Source: Nocardia sp. NBC_01503 | GTDB taxonomy: Bacteria > Actinomycetota > Actinomycetes > Mycobacteriales > Mycobacteriaceae | Assembly: GCF_036327755.1 (NCBI RefSeq) | Contig: NZ_CP109596.1 | Location: forward strand, 7,006,001 to 7,070,000 | DNA: 64,000 nucleotides | Direction of reading: 5' to 3' | Shown here: piece by piece, positions 32,969 through 41,149 of the stretch | Position numbering within the stretch: position 1 is the first letter of the stretch | Layout of the letters: the number at the start of each line of letters is the position of its first letter | Program-made: the position numbers and the translations under genes | Notes under the pieces: generated by a model | Database searches by the model: none | What the model was told of the DNA's origin: nothing | What the model saw: the letters and a program-made list of their open reading frames with translations, nothing else

Positions 32969-34391
32969 GGCCGCCCTCCCGCGAATCCAGTAGCTCGGCC
33001 AACTGACGCCGGTATCGACCCGCCCCGCCGGTCAGGGCCGCCACCGTGTGCGCGCGACGCAGTGCGCGATGCGCCCAGTGCTCCCAGGTGATGGCGATTC
33101 CGCCGTGCAGTTGCACCGCCGCCTCGGCGGCGGTGACGGAGGTCTCGGCCGCCAGCGCGGCGGCCACGGCGAGATCGATCGCGGTAGCGGGCTCCTCGGG
33201 TGCGGTGGTGAGCGCCCAGGCGGCCCCGTACACCGCCGACCGGGTCAGCTCCACCTGCGAAACGAGGTCCGCCAGCCGATGTTTGACCGCCTGGAAAGAG
33301 CCGATCGTCCGCCCGAATTGCACACGACCCCGGGCATATCCGACGGTGCGGTCCAGCGCCCGCTGCGCCAGCCCGAGCGACTCGGCAGCCAGCACCAGTT
33401 CACCCCGTGTCCGCATGGCGGTCAGTGCGTGCTGCGCGAATTCACCGGTGAGCAGCAGTTCGGCCGCCACCGCGGCGCAGTCGGCCCTACCCACCGCTCG
33501 GGACAGATCGAGTCCGTCCAGCACCGACGCCGTGATTCCAGGTGCGCCGGTGGACAATACCGCCACGACCCGCTCGCCTGACGCCGGGTCGTGCGCGGGG
33601 CACACCAGCACCGCCGCCTCGCACGCGTCCCAGATCGGTTCCACCCGACCCGAAAGACGTTGGTCCGCACCGTATATCAGTGCGTCCCCCGCATGCATGG
33701 CCAACTGGGCCGTCGGGGTGGGCGTCAACACCGCGCGCGCGGGCCCCGGATACTCACCTCGCCAGGCCGCATCCGCCCCCGATTTCAACTTCGACGCCGC
33801 CTGGCCGTCCGTCACCGCGGGCTCCGTCAGCACGCCCGCCGCGACGGACGGCCTCACGGTGCCGTCCCGCAGCCGCGAAGCCAGTTCGTACAGCCTCGCG
33901 ACTGGGACGGGCGGGGTGACGGCACGCTCCCGCGCGACGGAATCGGGGCTCGGGTACGCCGAGGTCCGCGTCCGGGCGGATCGCTCGGGTGCGGCGGGGC
34001 ACCCCTCGTGCCCCGCCTCGAGCAACGCCGCGATCATGGCGGCGGAGAGCAGCGGGCCGCCGTACAGGGCCGCACCGGATTCCTCCGCGAGAATGGCGAT
34101 ATCTATTGCGGTGCCGGATGATTCGCGTGCGGGGCCGAGTGATTGGTCCGTGCCGAAGAGTAGTTCGCCGATGCCCGCATCGTGGACCACGCGCCGCCAG
34201 CCGGATGATCGAATACTCGCCGCACGGGAGCCCGGGGCGCTCCCGGTCGGACCGCCGGACCCGCTCCCGCAATAGCGCTCGTCCGCCTCGGCGACCACCC
34301 GGTCGAATAGGCGGCGCAGCATAGCGCGGAGTTCGCCGTGTTCGGCGGTGAACTCGAAGAGTGCTGGCGCGCCGGTCTCGATGCTGCTCAC
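32958..34391 (-). CDS. Acyl-CoA dehydrogenase-like protein, subunit 2 (elongated)
   Basis: 477 residues from GTG 34391, with AAGGA 6 bases before it and a GTGA overlap with the synthetase stop. The C-terminal half is a recognisable dehydrogenase: LAAESLGLAQRALDRTVGYA, RGRVQFGRTIGSFQAVKHRL, AAVQLHGGIAITWEHWAHRA. The N-terminal half is unusually long, with a low-complexity insertion rich in Arg, Ser, Pro and Ala around residues 120-190 (SARTRTSAYPSPDSVARERA) that ordinary FadE proteins of about 380 residues lack. It probably forms a heteromer with the next dehydrogenase. I did not assign the catalytic Glu with confidence. Confidence 0.82.
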   Translation of the reverse strand: MSSIETGAPALFEFTAEHGELRAMLRRLFDRVVAEADERYCGSGSGGPTGSAPGSRAASIRSSGWRRVVHDAGIGELLFGTDQSLGPARESSGTAIDIAILAEESGAALYGGPLLSAAMIAALLEAGHEGCPAAPERSARTRTSAYPSPDSVARERAVTPPVPVARLYELASRLRDGTVRPSVAAGVLTEPAVTDGQAASKLKSGADAAWRGEYPGPARAVLTPTPTAQLAMHAGDALIYGADQRLSGRVEPIWDACEAAVLVCPAHDPASGERVVAVLSTGAPGITASVLDGLDLSRAVGRADCAAVAAELLLTGEFAQHALTAMRTRGELVLAAESLGLAQRALDRTVGYARGRVQFGRTIGSFQAVKHRLADLVSQVELTRSAVYGAAWALTTAPEEPATAIDLAVAAALAAETSVTAAEAAVQLHGGIAITWEHWAHRALRRAHTVAALTGGAGRYRRQLAELLDSREGGHDR

Positions 34392-35935
34392 GGTGTTCCT
34401 TCCCGCAGGGAGGCGCCCTCCTGGTGCGTGGTCAGATAGCCGGCGCGCAACCGGCGCTTGTCGATCTTGCCCATACCGGTGCGCAGGTCGGTCTCGACGA
34501 ACTCCACGCGGGCCGGACATTTGTAGTGCGCCAGTCGATTCCGGCAGTAGTCGACGAGTTCGGTTGCCTCGGCGGCCTTTTCGCTCGACACGACGAGAGC
34601 GAGCAATTGCTCGCCGAGGTCCGCGTGCGGTATTCCGATGACCGCGACGTCGGCCACGCCCGGGTGGGTGCGCAGCACCGCTTCGGATTCGGCCGGATAG
34701 ATGTTGACACCCCCGCTGACCACCATGTCCGAGGCCCGGTCCGTCAGAAACAGATACCCGCCGGGGTCGAGGTAGCCGATCTCGCCGATCATGAAGACGC
34801 CCTCGGCGATATAGCTGTGCCGGGTCTTGTCCGGATCATTGTGATAGCTGGGCCGTGCGCCGATGGTGGAGCGCACGCACACCAGGCCCCGCTCCCCCGC
34901 CGGTAGCACCGTGCCATCCGCGGCGCGGACGGTCACCTCATAGCCCGGTAGCGCCCGGCCGACCGATCCCGGATGCGCCAGCCACTCCCGCGAGTCGATG
35001 AAGGTCACGGTCCCGACCTCGGTGGAGCCGTACGCTTCTCGCAGTACCGGTCCGAACCAGCCGATCATGGCCCGCTTGATATGCACCGGGCACGCGGCCC
35101 CGGTATGCACGATCGAGGTCACACTGCCGATGTCATAGCGGGCCCGGGTGGCGGCGGGCAGCGCGAGCAGACGTGCGAAATGGGTCGGCACCATCATGGT
35201 GCTCTCGATCCGATGCCGGTCGATGAGCCGCAGTACCTCCTCGGCGTCGAATTTGCGCAGGATCACCAGCGGGGTGCCCACGCACAGCCCGCGCACCCCG
35301 CCGATCGGGCCGGTGTGATGCATCGGCCCGACGATCAGATGCCGCCCGGCCGACCGAACCGGCGATTCCGCGATGCGCCGGACATGTTCGACCATCGAAT
35401 CCCCGCCCGGGAACATCTGTTCCGGCAGCCGTACTCCCTTGGGCACCCCGGTGGTGCCGGAGGTGTAGTACAGCGGTGCCGCGGGCGCGATCAGCTCGGA
35501 TACTTCGCTCTCGGGCTGGGACTCCAGGATCTTATCCAGTGCCTCGATCCCGTCGAGTTCGGCTGCGCCCCAGCCGATCACCCGCACCGAATCGGACGCC
35601 GCGCGCGCGATCGGCGCGGTACGCGCACTGCACAGCACCGTACGCACCGCGCCGTCCACGAGAATGTGCCGTACTTCCTCGGCCGTGAGCGCGAAGTTCA
35701 CCGGGACGACGGAGGCGCCCGCGAAGGTGGCGGCCAGATGTGCCAGCGCGGTGTACGCACTGTTCTCCGCCATTACCGCCACCCGCCGCCCGTCGCCGAT
35801 GCCCTCGGCCAGCAGCAGCCCGGCCAGCCGATCGACCATCGAATTCAGTTGCGGCCAGGTCCATTCGGTGTCACCGTCGGTAACCGCGATTTCGGACGGG
35901 CGCTGTCGCGCCACCGCCGCCAGACCGTATGCCAC
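34388..35935 (-). CDS. Acyl-CoA synthetase, AMP-binding (FadD-like)
   Basis: 515 residues. GTG 35935 is chosen because TGAGGAG lies 6 bases before it; a GTG at 35965 would run back into the E1 beta gene without a better site. ATP-grip motif: APLYYTSGTTGVPKGVRLPE. Later blocks are YGSTEVGTVTF, GYLFLTDRASDMVVSGGVNI with PAE, and the C-terminal catalytic Lys region in RTGMGKIDKRRLR. It activates a carboxylic acid with CoA, feeding the paired dehydrogenases. It could use the acid made by the aldehyde dehydrogenase of the locus. Confidence 0.9.
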   Translation of the reverse strand: MAYGLAAVARQRPSEIAVTDGDTEWTWPQLNSMVDRLAGLLLAEGIGDGRRVAVMAENSAYTALAHLAATFAGASVVPVNFALTAEEVRHILVDGAVRTVLCSARTAPIARAASDSVRVIGWGAAELDGIEALDKILESQPESEVSELIAPAAPLYYTSGTTGVPKGVRLPEQMFPGGDSMVEHVRRIAESPVRSAGRHLIVGPMHHTGPIGGVRGLCVGTPLVILRKFDAEEVLRLIDRHRIESTMMVPTHFARLLALPAATRARYDIGSVTSIVHTGAACPVHIKRAMIGWFGPVLREAYGSTEVGTVTFIDSREWLAHPGSVGRALPGYEVTVRAADGTVLPAGERGLVCVRSTIGARPSYHNDPDKTRHSYIAEGVFMIGEIGYLDPGGYLFLTDRASDMVVSGGVNIYPAESEAVLRTHPGVADVAVIGIPHADLGEQLLALVVSSEKAAEATELVDYCRNRLAHYKCPARVEFVETDLRTGMGKIDKRRLRAGYLTTHQEGASLREGTP

Positions 35936-35945
35936 GGCCGACTCC

Positions 35946-36980
35946 TCAACCGGCCACGCGCGCACGCGAACGTGCCAGCGTGGCGCGCACCGCGGTCAGT
36001 ACCGCGTCGAGGCTGGGCAGAAAGGCGTCCTCGAGATGTTTGGCGTACGGGATCGGCGTATCGGCCCCCGCCACCCGGGCCACCGGCGCGCCCAGTTCGT
36101 CGAAGAGGTGCTCGCTGATCATGGCGGCCAATTCGGCGCCGAAACCGTTGCGGCGCACGGCTTCATGAATGATCACCGCGTGCCGGGTGCGGGCGACGGA
36201 TTCCAGCACCGCCCGCTCATCGAGGGGCACCAGCGACCGCAGATCGATGACCTCGGCCTCGATGTCCTCTTCCGCCAGCAGCTGAGCGGCAGCCAACGCA
36301 TCGTGCACCTGCCGCCCGTAGGAGATGAGCGTGATATCGCGCCCGGGGCGCGCGGTCGCGGCCACGCCCAGCGGCACGATATGGCGCCCGACCGGAACCG
36401 GTTGTGGCGGCAGGAAATACAGCAGACTCTGCTCCACGATCACGCACGGATCGGGATCGAGTATGCAGGCGGTGAGCAGCCCCTTGGCATCGGCCGGATT
36501 GCTCGGCACCACCACCTTGAGCCCGGGAACGTGGGTGAGCCAGGCTTCCAGCATCTCCGAATGCTGTGCGCCGAACTGCATTCCGGCTCCGGCCGCACAG
36601 CGCACGGTGAGTGGCACGCCGGTCTGCCCGCCGGACATGTACCGCAGTTTGGCGGCGTGATTGGCGAGTTGGTCGAGGCACACAGCGAGGAAGTCCATCA
36701 GCATGATCTCGGCGACCGGTCGCATACCCGCCACCGCGGCGCCGATGGCCGCTCCCATGATCGCCTGCTCACTGATGGGTGTGGCTCGAACCCGATGCGC
36801 GCCATACTTGGTCGACAATCCCGCGGTCACCTTGAACACCCCGCCGCCGGGATCGGCGATATCCTCGCCCAGCAGGAATACCGACGGATCGCGGCCGAGC
36901 GCGTCATCGAGCGCGCTGCCCAGGGCCTGAAATCCCAGCATGGGCTGGGTCAGCAGCTCTTGTTCGGTTACGCCGCTCAT
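35946..36980 (-). CDS. 2-Oxoacid dehydrogenase E1 beta subunit (transketolase family)
   Basis: 344 residues. The start overlaps the E1 alpha stop (ATGA at 36980-36977). Typical blocks: LGSALDDALGRDPSVFLLGE, DIADPGGGVFKVTAGLSTKY, TPISEQAIMGAAIGAAVAGM and, in the transketolase C-domain, EVIDLRSLVPLDERAVLESV. It pairs with the E1 alpha subunit to decarboxylate a 2-oxoacid with thiamine diphosphate and pass the acyl group to a lipoyl domain, here the free-standing one encoded downstream. Acetoin or pyruvate-like acids and branched oxoacids are all possible. Confidence 0.9.
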   Translation of the reverse strand: MSGVTEQELLTQPMLGFQALGSALDDALGRDPSVFLLGEDIADPGGGVFKVTAGLSTKYGAHRVRATPISEQAIMGAAIGAAVAGMRPVAEIMLMDFLAVCLDQLANHAAKLRYMSGGQTGVPLTVRCAAGAGMQFGAQHSEMLEAWLTHVPGLKVVVPSNPADAKGLLTACILDPDPCVIVEQSLLYFLPPQPVPVGRHIVPLGVAATARPGRDITLISYGRQVHDALAAAQLLAEEDIEAEVIDLRSLVPLDERAVLESVARTRHAVIIHEAVRRNGFGAELAAMISEHLFDELGAPVARVAGADTPIPYAKHLEDAFLPSLDAVLTAVRATLARSRARVAG

Positions 36981-37969
36981 GCCATCGCCTCCTGGTAGAC
37001 ATCGGTGAGCAGCTCGGAGAGGTCGGCCGCCGGACTCTCCAGCGCGAAGCGGTACGCGTCCTCGACGGCGGCCTTGACCTCGGCTTCGATCCGGTCGAGC
37101 TGCGCGGTGGTGGCAATCCCCTTGGCGGTCAGCCATTCCCGCAGCCGTGGCACCGGATCATCGGCCCGGGCGGCGGCCAGCTCACCGGGCTTCATGTACT
37201 CGTTCTGATCCGACATCTGATGCCCGTAGAACCGGAAGGTCATGGCCTCGATCAGGGTCGGCCCCGCCCCGGCCCGCGCGCGCTCGATGGCCGCCTTCGC
37301 GGCGCGATGCATTTCGATCGGGTCATTGCCGTTCACCCGCACACCGGGGAAGTCGTAGGCCGCGGCGCGATCGGCGATGCGGCCGACGCTGGTGCCGTCC
37401 GCGTAGGAGGTGTGCTCGGCGTAGCGATTGTTGTGGCAGCAGAACACCACCGGCAATTTCCACAGCCCGGCGAGATTGCACGCCTCGTGGAACGCGCCGA
37501 TATTGCTTGCGCCATCGCCGAAGTTCACCACGGTCACCTGATCGGTGCCGCGCAGCTGTGCGGCCAGGGCGAGCCCCGCCGCGATCGGCAGGCCGCCGCC
37601 GACAATGCCGGTGGTGACCATCAGCCCGGAGTCGGGGTGGGTGATGTGCATCGGCCCGCCCTTGCCCTTGCACACTCCGGTGGCCTTACCGAAGAACTCG
37701 GCCCAGAGTTCGCGCAGCGGAACACCTTTGGCGAGTTGATCATGCAGCCCGCGATAGGTGGTCACCACATAGTCGTCGGGGCGCAGCAGCACGCCGACCG
37801 ATGCCGAGACGATCTCCTGCCCCCGGGGCGAGTAGTACTGCGCGCTGACCTGTCCGGCCAGGACCAAGGCGCGAAACTTCTCATCGCACAGCTTGATTCG
37901 AGTGGCGACGGTGAATACCTCGAGGAGGGTTTCCGGGCCGATATCGGCCGGAACGGTGGTGTCGTCCAC
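36977..37969 (-). CDS. 2-Oxoacid dehydrogenase E1 alpha subunit
   Basis: 330 residues from GTG 37969, preferred because TGAGGA precedes it; an in-frame GTG at 37981 adds only four residues. Thiamine diphosphate motif: VVNFGDGASNIGAFHEACNL followed by VVFCCHNN. Other conserved parts are AQYYSPRGQEIVSASVGVLL and KGKGGPMHITHPDSGLMVTT. It is the first gene of a minus-strand operon of 12 genes running to 27723. The upstream 80 bases hold one copy of the palindromic motif also found at 41067 and 56901. Confidence 0.9.
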   Translation of the reverse strand: MDDTTVPADIGPETLLEVFTVATRIKLCDEKFRALVLAGQVSAQYYSPRGQEIVSASVGVLLRPDDYVVTTYRGLHDQLAKGVPLRELWAEFFGKATGVCKGKGGPMHITHPDSGLMVTTGIVGGGLPIAAGLALAAQLRGTDQVTVVNFGDGASNIGAFHEACNLAGLWKLPVVFCCHNNRYAEHTSYADGTSVGRIADRAAAYDFPGVRVNGNDPIEMHRAAKAAIERARAGAGPTLIEAMTFRFYGHQMSDQNEYMKPGELAAARADDPVPRLREWLTAKGIATTAQLDRIEAEVKAAVEDAYRFALESPAADLSELLTDVYQEAMA

Positions 37970-37987
37970 GGCAATCCTCACTATTAG

Positions 37988-38010
37988 TTAGTCCATCAAT
38001 TAATTAGTAA
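37988..38010. promoter_or_regulatory. Shared operator copy A, before the E1 alpha operon
   Basis: TTAGTCCATCAA is followed directly by TTAATTAGTAA. The core ATCAATTAATTAGT (37995-38008) differs from a perfect 14 bp palindrome at two bases. The same core occurs at 56908-56921, and TTAGTCsAyyAATTA recurs at 41067. It lies about 20 bases before the first gene and is a very AT-rich island in GC-rich DNA. The probable binder is the TetR protein encoded just upstream. Confidence 0.7.
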
Positions 38011-38067
38011 CATGCGTCACCATTGCCGTCAACGCATGCGAGGACGTGAAAGTGGCGGCACCGCAGG

Positions 38068-38730
38068 CTATCCGGTGCGACGTTTCGCGGTGCGCGCCCC
38101 GCCACTGTCGGCTGCATCGAGCAGCAGCTTTTCGAAGAGTGCGTCCAGGGTGTCCATGGCGATCGGATCACTGGCCGCCGCCGCGTGCGCGAATCCGTCG
38201 ACCACGGCCAGGATCAACCGGGCGATCTGCACCGGATCCAATTCGGCGGGGATCTGTTCCGCCTGCTGCCCTCGCTCCACCGCCTCGGCCAGCCCCGTGA
38301 TCATGGTGGTATTCACCGTCGCGAACGCCTCGGACAGCTCCTTGTGCCGGCGCGCGTCGATCGGCGCGGTGACGACGAAACCGGCCAGCTCGGGATGTTC
38401 GTGATTGAGCCGCATGGATACGCTCAGCAGCGCCCGCAGCAACTCCCGCACCGAGAGTGCGCCCGCGATGGCCACCGCGGAACGCTCCACGATCCGTCCG
38501 TACACCTCCGCACATACAGCCTCGAACAACCTGCTCTTGGTGCCGAAGTGGTAGAAGACCGAACCCGCTGTGACACCGGCGATCTCGGCGATCACACTAT
38601 TGGTGGCGGGGCCGTAGCCGTATTGCGCGAAACACTTGATGGCCGCCTCGAGTACGCGCTGGCGCGTATCGACGCTATCGCTCCCGGCCGGGCGACCGGG
38701 ACCGGACTTACCTGGTTTGCGCTCCGTCAT
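38068..38730 (-). CDS. TetR-family regulator, probable regulator of the catabolic locus
   Basis: 220 residues from ATG 38730. The HTH is at about residues 20-65: TRQRVLEAAIKCFAQYGYGP, then AEIAGVTAGSVFYHFGTKSR. The C-terminal domain is helical and hydrophobic. It is encoded between the E1 alpha operon and the Rieske gene, at the centre of three promoters with a shared palindrome. This position makes it the leading candidate for the local repressor, which would release on binding the terpenoid or its CoA ester. No ribosome site is obvious. Confidence 0.88.
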   Translation of the reverse strand: MTERKPGKSGPGRPAGSDSVDTRQRVLEAAIKCFAQYGYGPATNSVIAEIAGVTAGSVFYHFGTKSRLFEAVCAEVYGRIVERSAVAIAGALSVRELLRALLSVSMRLNHEHPELAGFVVTAPIDARRHKELSEAFATVNTTMITGLAEAVERGQQAEQIPAELDPVQIARLILAVVDGFAHAAAASDPIAMDTLDALFEKLLLDAADSGGARTAKRRTG

Positions 38731-38798
38731 GCCGGAATTATCGCGCGGTCCGCCGTTTTCGATCGCACCGGCACTCCACGGCATCGCCCCCGCCCGGG

Positions 38799-40196
38799 TC
38801 AGGAGTCGAGTTGCGCGTCGAGATCGCGGTGGAATTGCCGGATCCGAATCTCCTGATAGTTGGCCAGGGTCACCCCCGGTTTGGTCATGGCCTTGAGACC
38901 GCGCTGCACCCTGGGCAGATTCGACAGGTCCTGGTTGTAGACCGCCACCAGCGCACCCAATTCCGGTGCGGCGGTGTAATCCTGGTCCGCGCCCAGCCAG
39001 TGGATCGGCGCACCCTTGGGCTTGGGGGCGCCGGGGGGTAGCGGATACAGCATCATGATGTCGAAGACACAGCGATCGGGATCGTTCCCGTACGGCCGGA
39101 AGCGATAGGTCAGCGGCGCGCCCACCCCCGCCCACGGGGCGAAATTGGGGAACATGAAGTATTCGATGGCATCCACGATCTCGGAATCGCTGGTGCCGCT
39201 CAGATCCGCACCGGTGAGCTTGCCGAGCCGATCCCGTAGCGCCCCGGCGACCACGGTCCGCGCCGAACCGCCCTCGGGCACTTCGAAATTGCCGACGCCC
39301 TCGGGGTAGAAGTCACGGAACATCGCTTCCAGGACATCCTGCGGTTCGAGTTGCTCGCCGAGCAGGGGACTACTGGTGGCCTGCGGGGTGATCATGCGGT
39401 TGAAGCCGGGGCCGCCCTCGGTTCCCGGATAGATGTCGTACTGGGTGTTCGCATCGCCGAGATAGTCCAGCAGTTGCGGATGAGTGGCGATGACGTGATA
39501 GGACTCGATGAACGCCTCCAGCGCGACCTTCCAATTGCAGTCGATCACCTTGGCCACATGCACGCCCTTGAACCGCTCACCGAGGTTGTAGGGCGAGAGA
39601 TGTTTGTCGAGATTGCCGAGAAACTCGAGCAGTGGCCGGGCCGCCGGATCGGGGTTGACGAAGACGTATCCCGCCCACACCCCGGTCGCGGCCTCGGGCA
39701 GCGCGAACTTCGCATCCTCGATATGGGGGAAGTCCCAGCGGCTCGGCACATCGGTGAGCGCACCGTTCAGGTTCCAGGTGAAACCGTGGAAGGGGCAACG
39801 CAATTGGGCGGCATGCCCGGTGTCGTCGCACAATCGCGTACCACGGTGCAGGCAGGCATTGTGATAGGCCCGAATCTCCCCGGCCTCGGTGCGCAGCACG
39901 ATCAGTGACAGATCGGCGATGTCGTAGACGATGTAGTCGCCGGGTTCGGGGATGTCCTCCTCCCGGCAGGCCATCTGCCATACCTTCTTCCAGAGCTTGT
40001 CCACCTCGCGGCGGTGGAATTCCGGGCTCAGGTAGCGGTCCTTGCCGATGTCCTGCGACCCGAGGAATTCGTAGGACTCCTCCAGCAGCGGTGCGGGCAC
40101 GGCGCGGGTATCGGTGGCGAGCAGGCTCTGGACGGAGGGTCCGCCCGAGCGCGCCTGCCCGGGGGCGGCGTCACGGGGGGTTTCGATATCGGTCAT
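38799..40196 (-). CDS. Rieske non-haem iron aromatic ring-hydroxylating oxygenase, alpha subunit
   Basis: 465 residues from ATG 40196 after GGAGAA. The Rieske [2Fe-2S] ligands are Cys115/His117 (ACLHRGTRLC) and Cys134/His137 (RCPFHGFTW). The mononuclear iron site is at ESYHVIATHP with His234 and His239. The catalytic domain then continues with FNRMITPQATSSPLLGEQLE. No beta subunit or reductase is encoded next to it, as for some homo-oligomeric oxygenases; the small ferredoxins of the operon could supply electrons. It would oxygenate a hydrophobic ring substrate. Confidence 0.9.
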   Translation of the reverse strand: MTDIETPRDAAPGQARSGGPSVQSLLATDTRAVPAPLLEESYEFLGSQDIGKDRYLSPEFHRREVDKLWKKVWQMACREEDIPEPGDYIVYDIADLSLIVLRTEAGEIRAYHNACLHRGTRLCDDTGHAAQLRCPFHGFTWNLNGALTDVPSRWDFPHIEDAKFALPEAATGVWAGYVFVNPDPAARPLLEFLGNLDKHLSPYNLGERFKGVHVAKVIDCNWKVALEAFIESYHVIATHPQLLDYLGDANTQYDIYPGTEGGPGFNRMITPQATSSPLLGEQLEPQDVLEAMFRDFYPEGVGNFEVPEGGSARTVVAGALRDRLGKLTGADLSGTSDSEIVDAIEYFMFPNFAPWAGVGAPLTYRFRPYGNDPDRCVFDIMMLYPLPPGAPKPKGAPIHWLGADQDYTAAPELGALVAVYNQDLSNLPRVQRGLKAMTKPGVTLANYQEIRIRQFHRDLDAQLDS

Positions 40197-40239
40197 GAGG
40201 GTTCTCCGAGATCTGTGAATAGTGCTGCGCCGGAGGCGA

Positions 40240-41004
40240 TTACGAATTCGCGGCAAGCTGGGCCAGAAAGCCCTGGACGGCAGTGGCGATGAAGGCCGAA
40301 CCATTGACGGTCCAGCCGCCGTCGACGAAGAGCGTCTGCCCGGTGACGTAACCGGCCGCCGGTGCGGCGAAGAAGCTCACCACGGCGGCGATATCGTCGG
40401 GCCGGCCGAGTCGGCCCAGCGGCAGGGCGTCCCCGATCGCCTGCTGTACGCCCGGATGACCGAATTCGGCCGAGGTGCCCTCGGTGACGATCAAACCCGG
40501 GCCGACGGCATTGACACGAATGCCCAGCGGCGCGTACTCCGAGGCCATTTGCCTGGTCAGGGCGATGATTCCGGCTTTTGAGGCGGAGTAGGCCCCGCGC
40601 CCCTCGGCCCCGGTAATGGCGACCACCGAGGCCAGATTCACGATCGCGCCGCCCGCGCGGCCGAATTTCGGCACCAGCGCTCGAGTGACCAGCCAACTAC
40701 CGAGCACATTGGTGCGCAGCACCTGTTCCATCTCGGCCAGGGTGGATTCGGCCAGGGTGTGCGAGCGCCAGATCCCGGCATTGTTCACCAGAATATCCAG
40801 GGCGCCGACACTTTCGGCCATGCTCGCCACCGCGGCCTCATCGGAGATATCGCAGCACACCGCGCGCCCGCCGACGGATTTCGCGGTCGCCGCGGCCGCC
40901 TCCCCATCGAGGTCGACGGCGACGACCTCGGCGCCGTCCGCCGCGAGCCGGTGCGCGATCGCGCGGCCGATGCCATTGCCGGCGCCTGTCACCAGAGCTT
41001 TCAC
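40240..41004 (-). CDS. Short-chain dehydrogenase/reductase
   Basis: 254 residues. The cofactor site is ALVTGAGNGIGRAIAHRLAA with VAVDLDGEA, which favours NAD(H). NNAG is present and the catalytic Ser and YSASK follow (VNLASVVAITGAEGRG, AYSASKAG). It is the first gene of the divergent minus-strand unit with the Rieske oxygenase, 43 bases apart, and begins about 60 bases from operator copy B. A role in oxidising an alcohol made by the P450 or Rieske enzyme fits but is not proven. Confidence 0.88.
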   Translation of the reverse strand: MKALVTGAGNGIGRAIAHRLAADGAEVVAVDLDGEAAAATAKSVGGRAVCCDISDEAAVASMAESVGALDILVNNAGIWRSHTLAESTLAEMEQVLRTNVLGSWLVTRALVPKFGRAGGAIVNLASVVAITGAEGRGAYSASKAGIIALTRQMASEYAPLGIRVNAVGPGLIVTEGTSAEFGHPGVQQAIGDALPLGRLGRPDDIAAVVSFFAAPAAGYVTGQTLFVDGGWTVNGSAFIATAVQGFLAQLAANS

Positions 41005-41066
41005 GCGAATCCTCCGATCCCCCGGGCACTTTCACCCGCTTGCTTATGACCCGGATCACTATTATA

Positions 41067-41084
41067 TTAGTCGACTAATTAGTC
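41067..41084. promoter_or_regulatory. Shared operator copy B, between the SDR/Rieske and P450/mce units
   Basis: TTAGTCGACTAATTAGTC contains two interleaved palindromes: TTAGTCGACTAA and GACTAATTAGTC, each perfect over 12 bases. It sits between divergent genes at 41004 and 41150 and so can control both. Sequence and setting agree with copies at 37988 and 56901. Confidence 0.75.
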
Positions 41085-41149
41085 AAGTACGAGCCGATCG
41101 GCTCGGCCGCCACGAAATCTCGTGGACGACAACCTTTTTGGAGGCCGCC

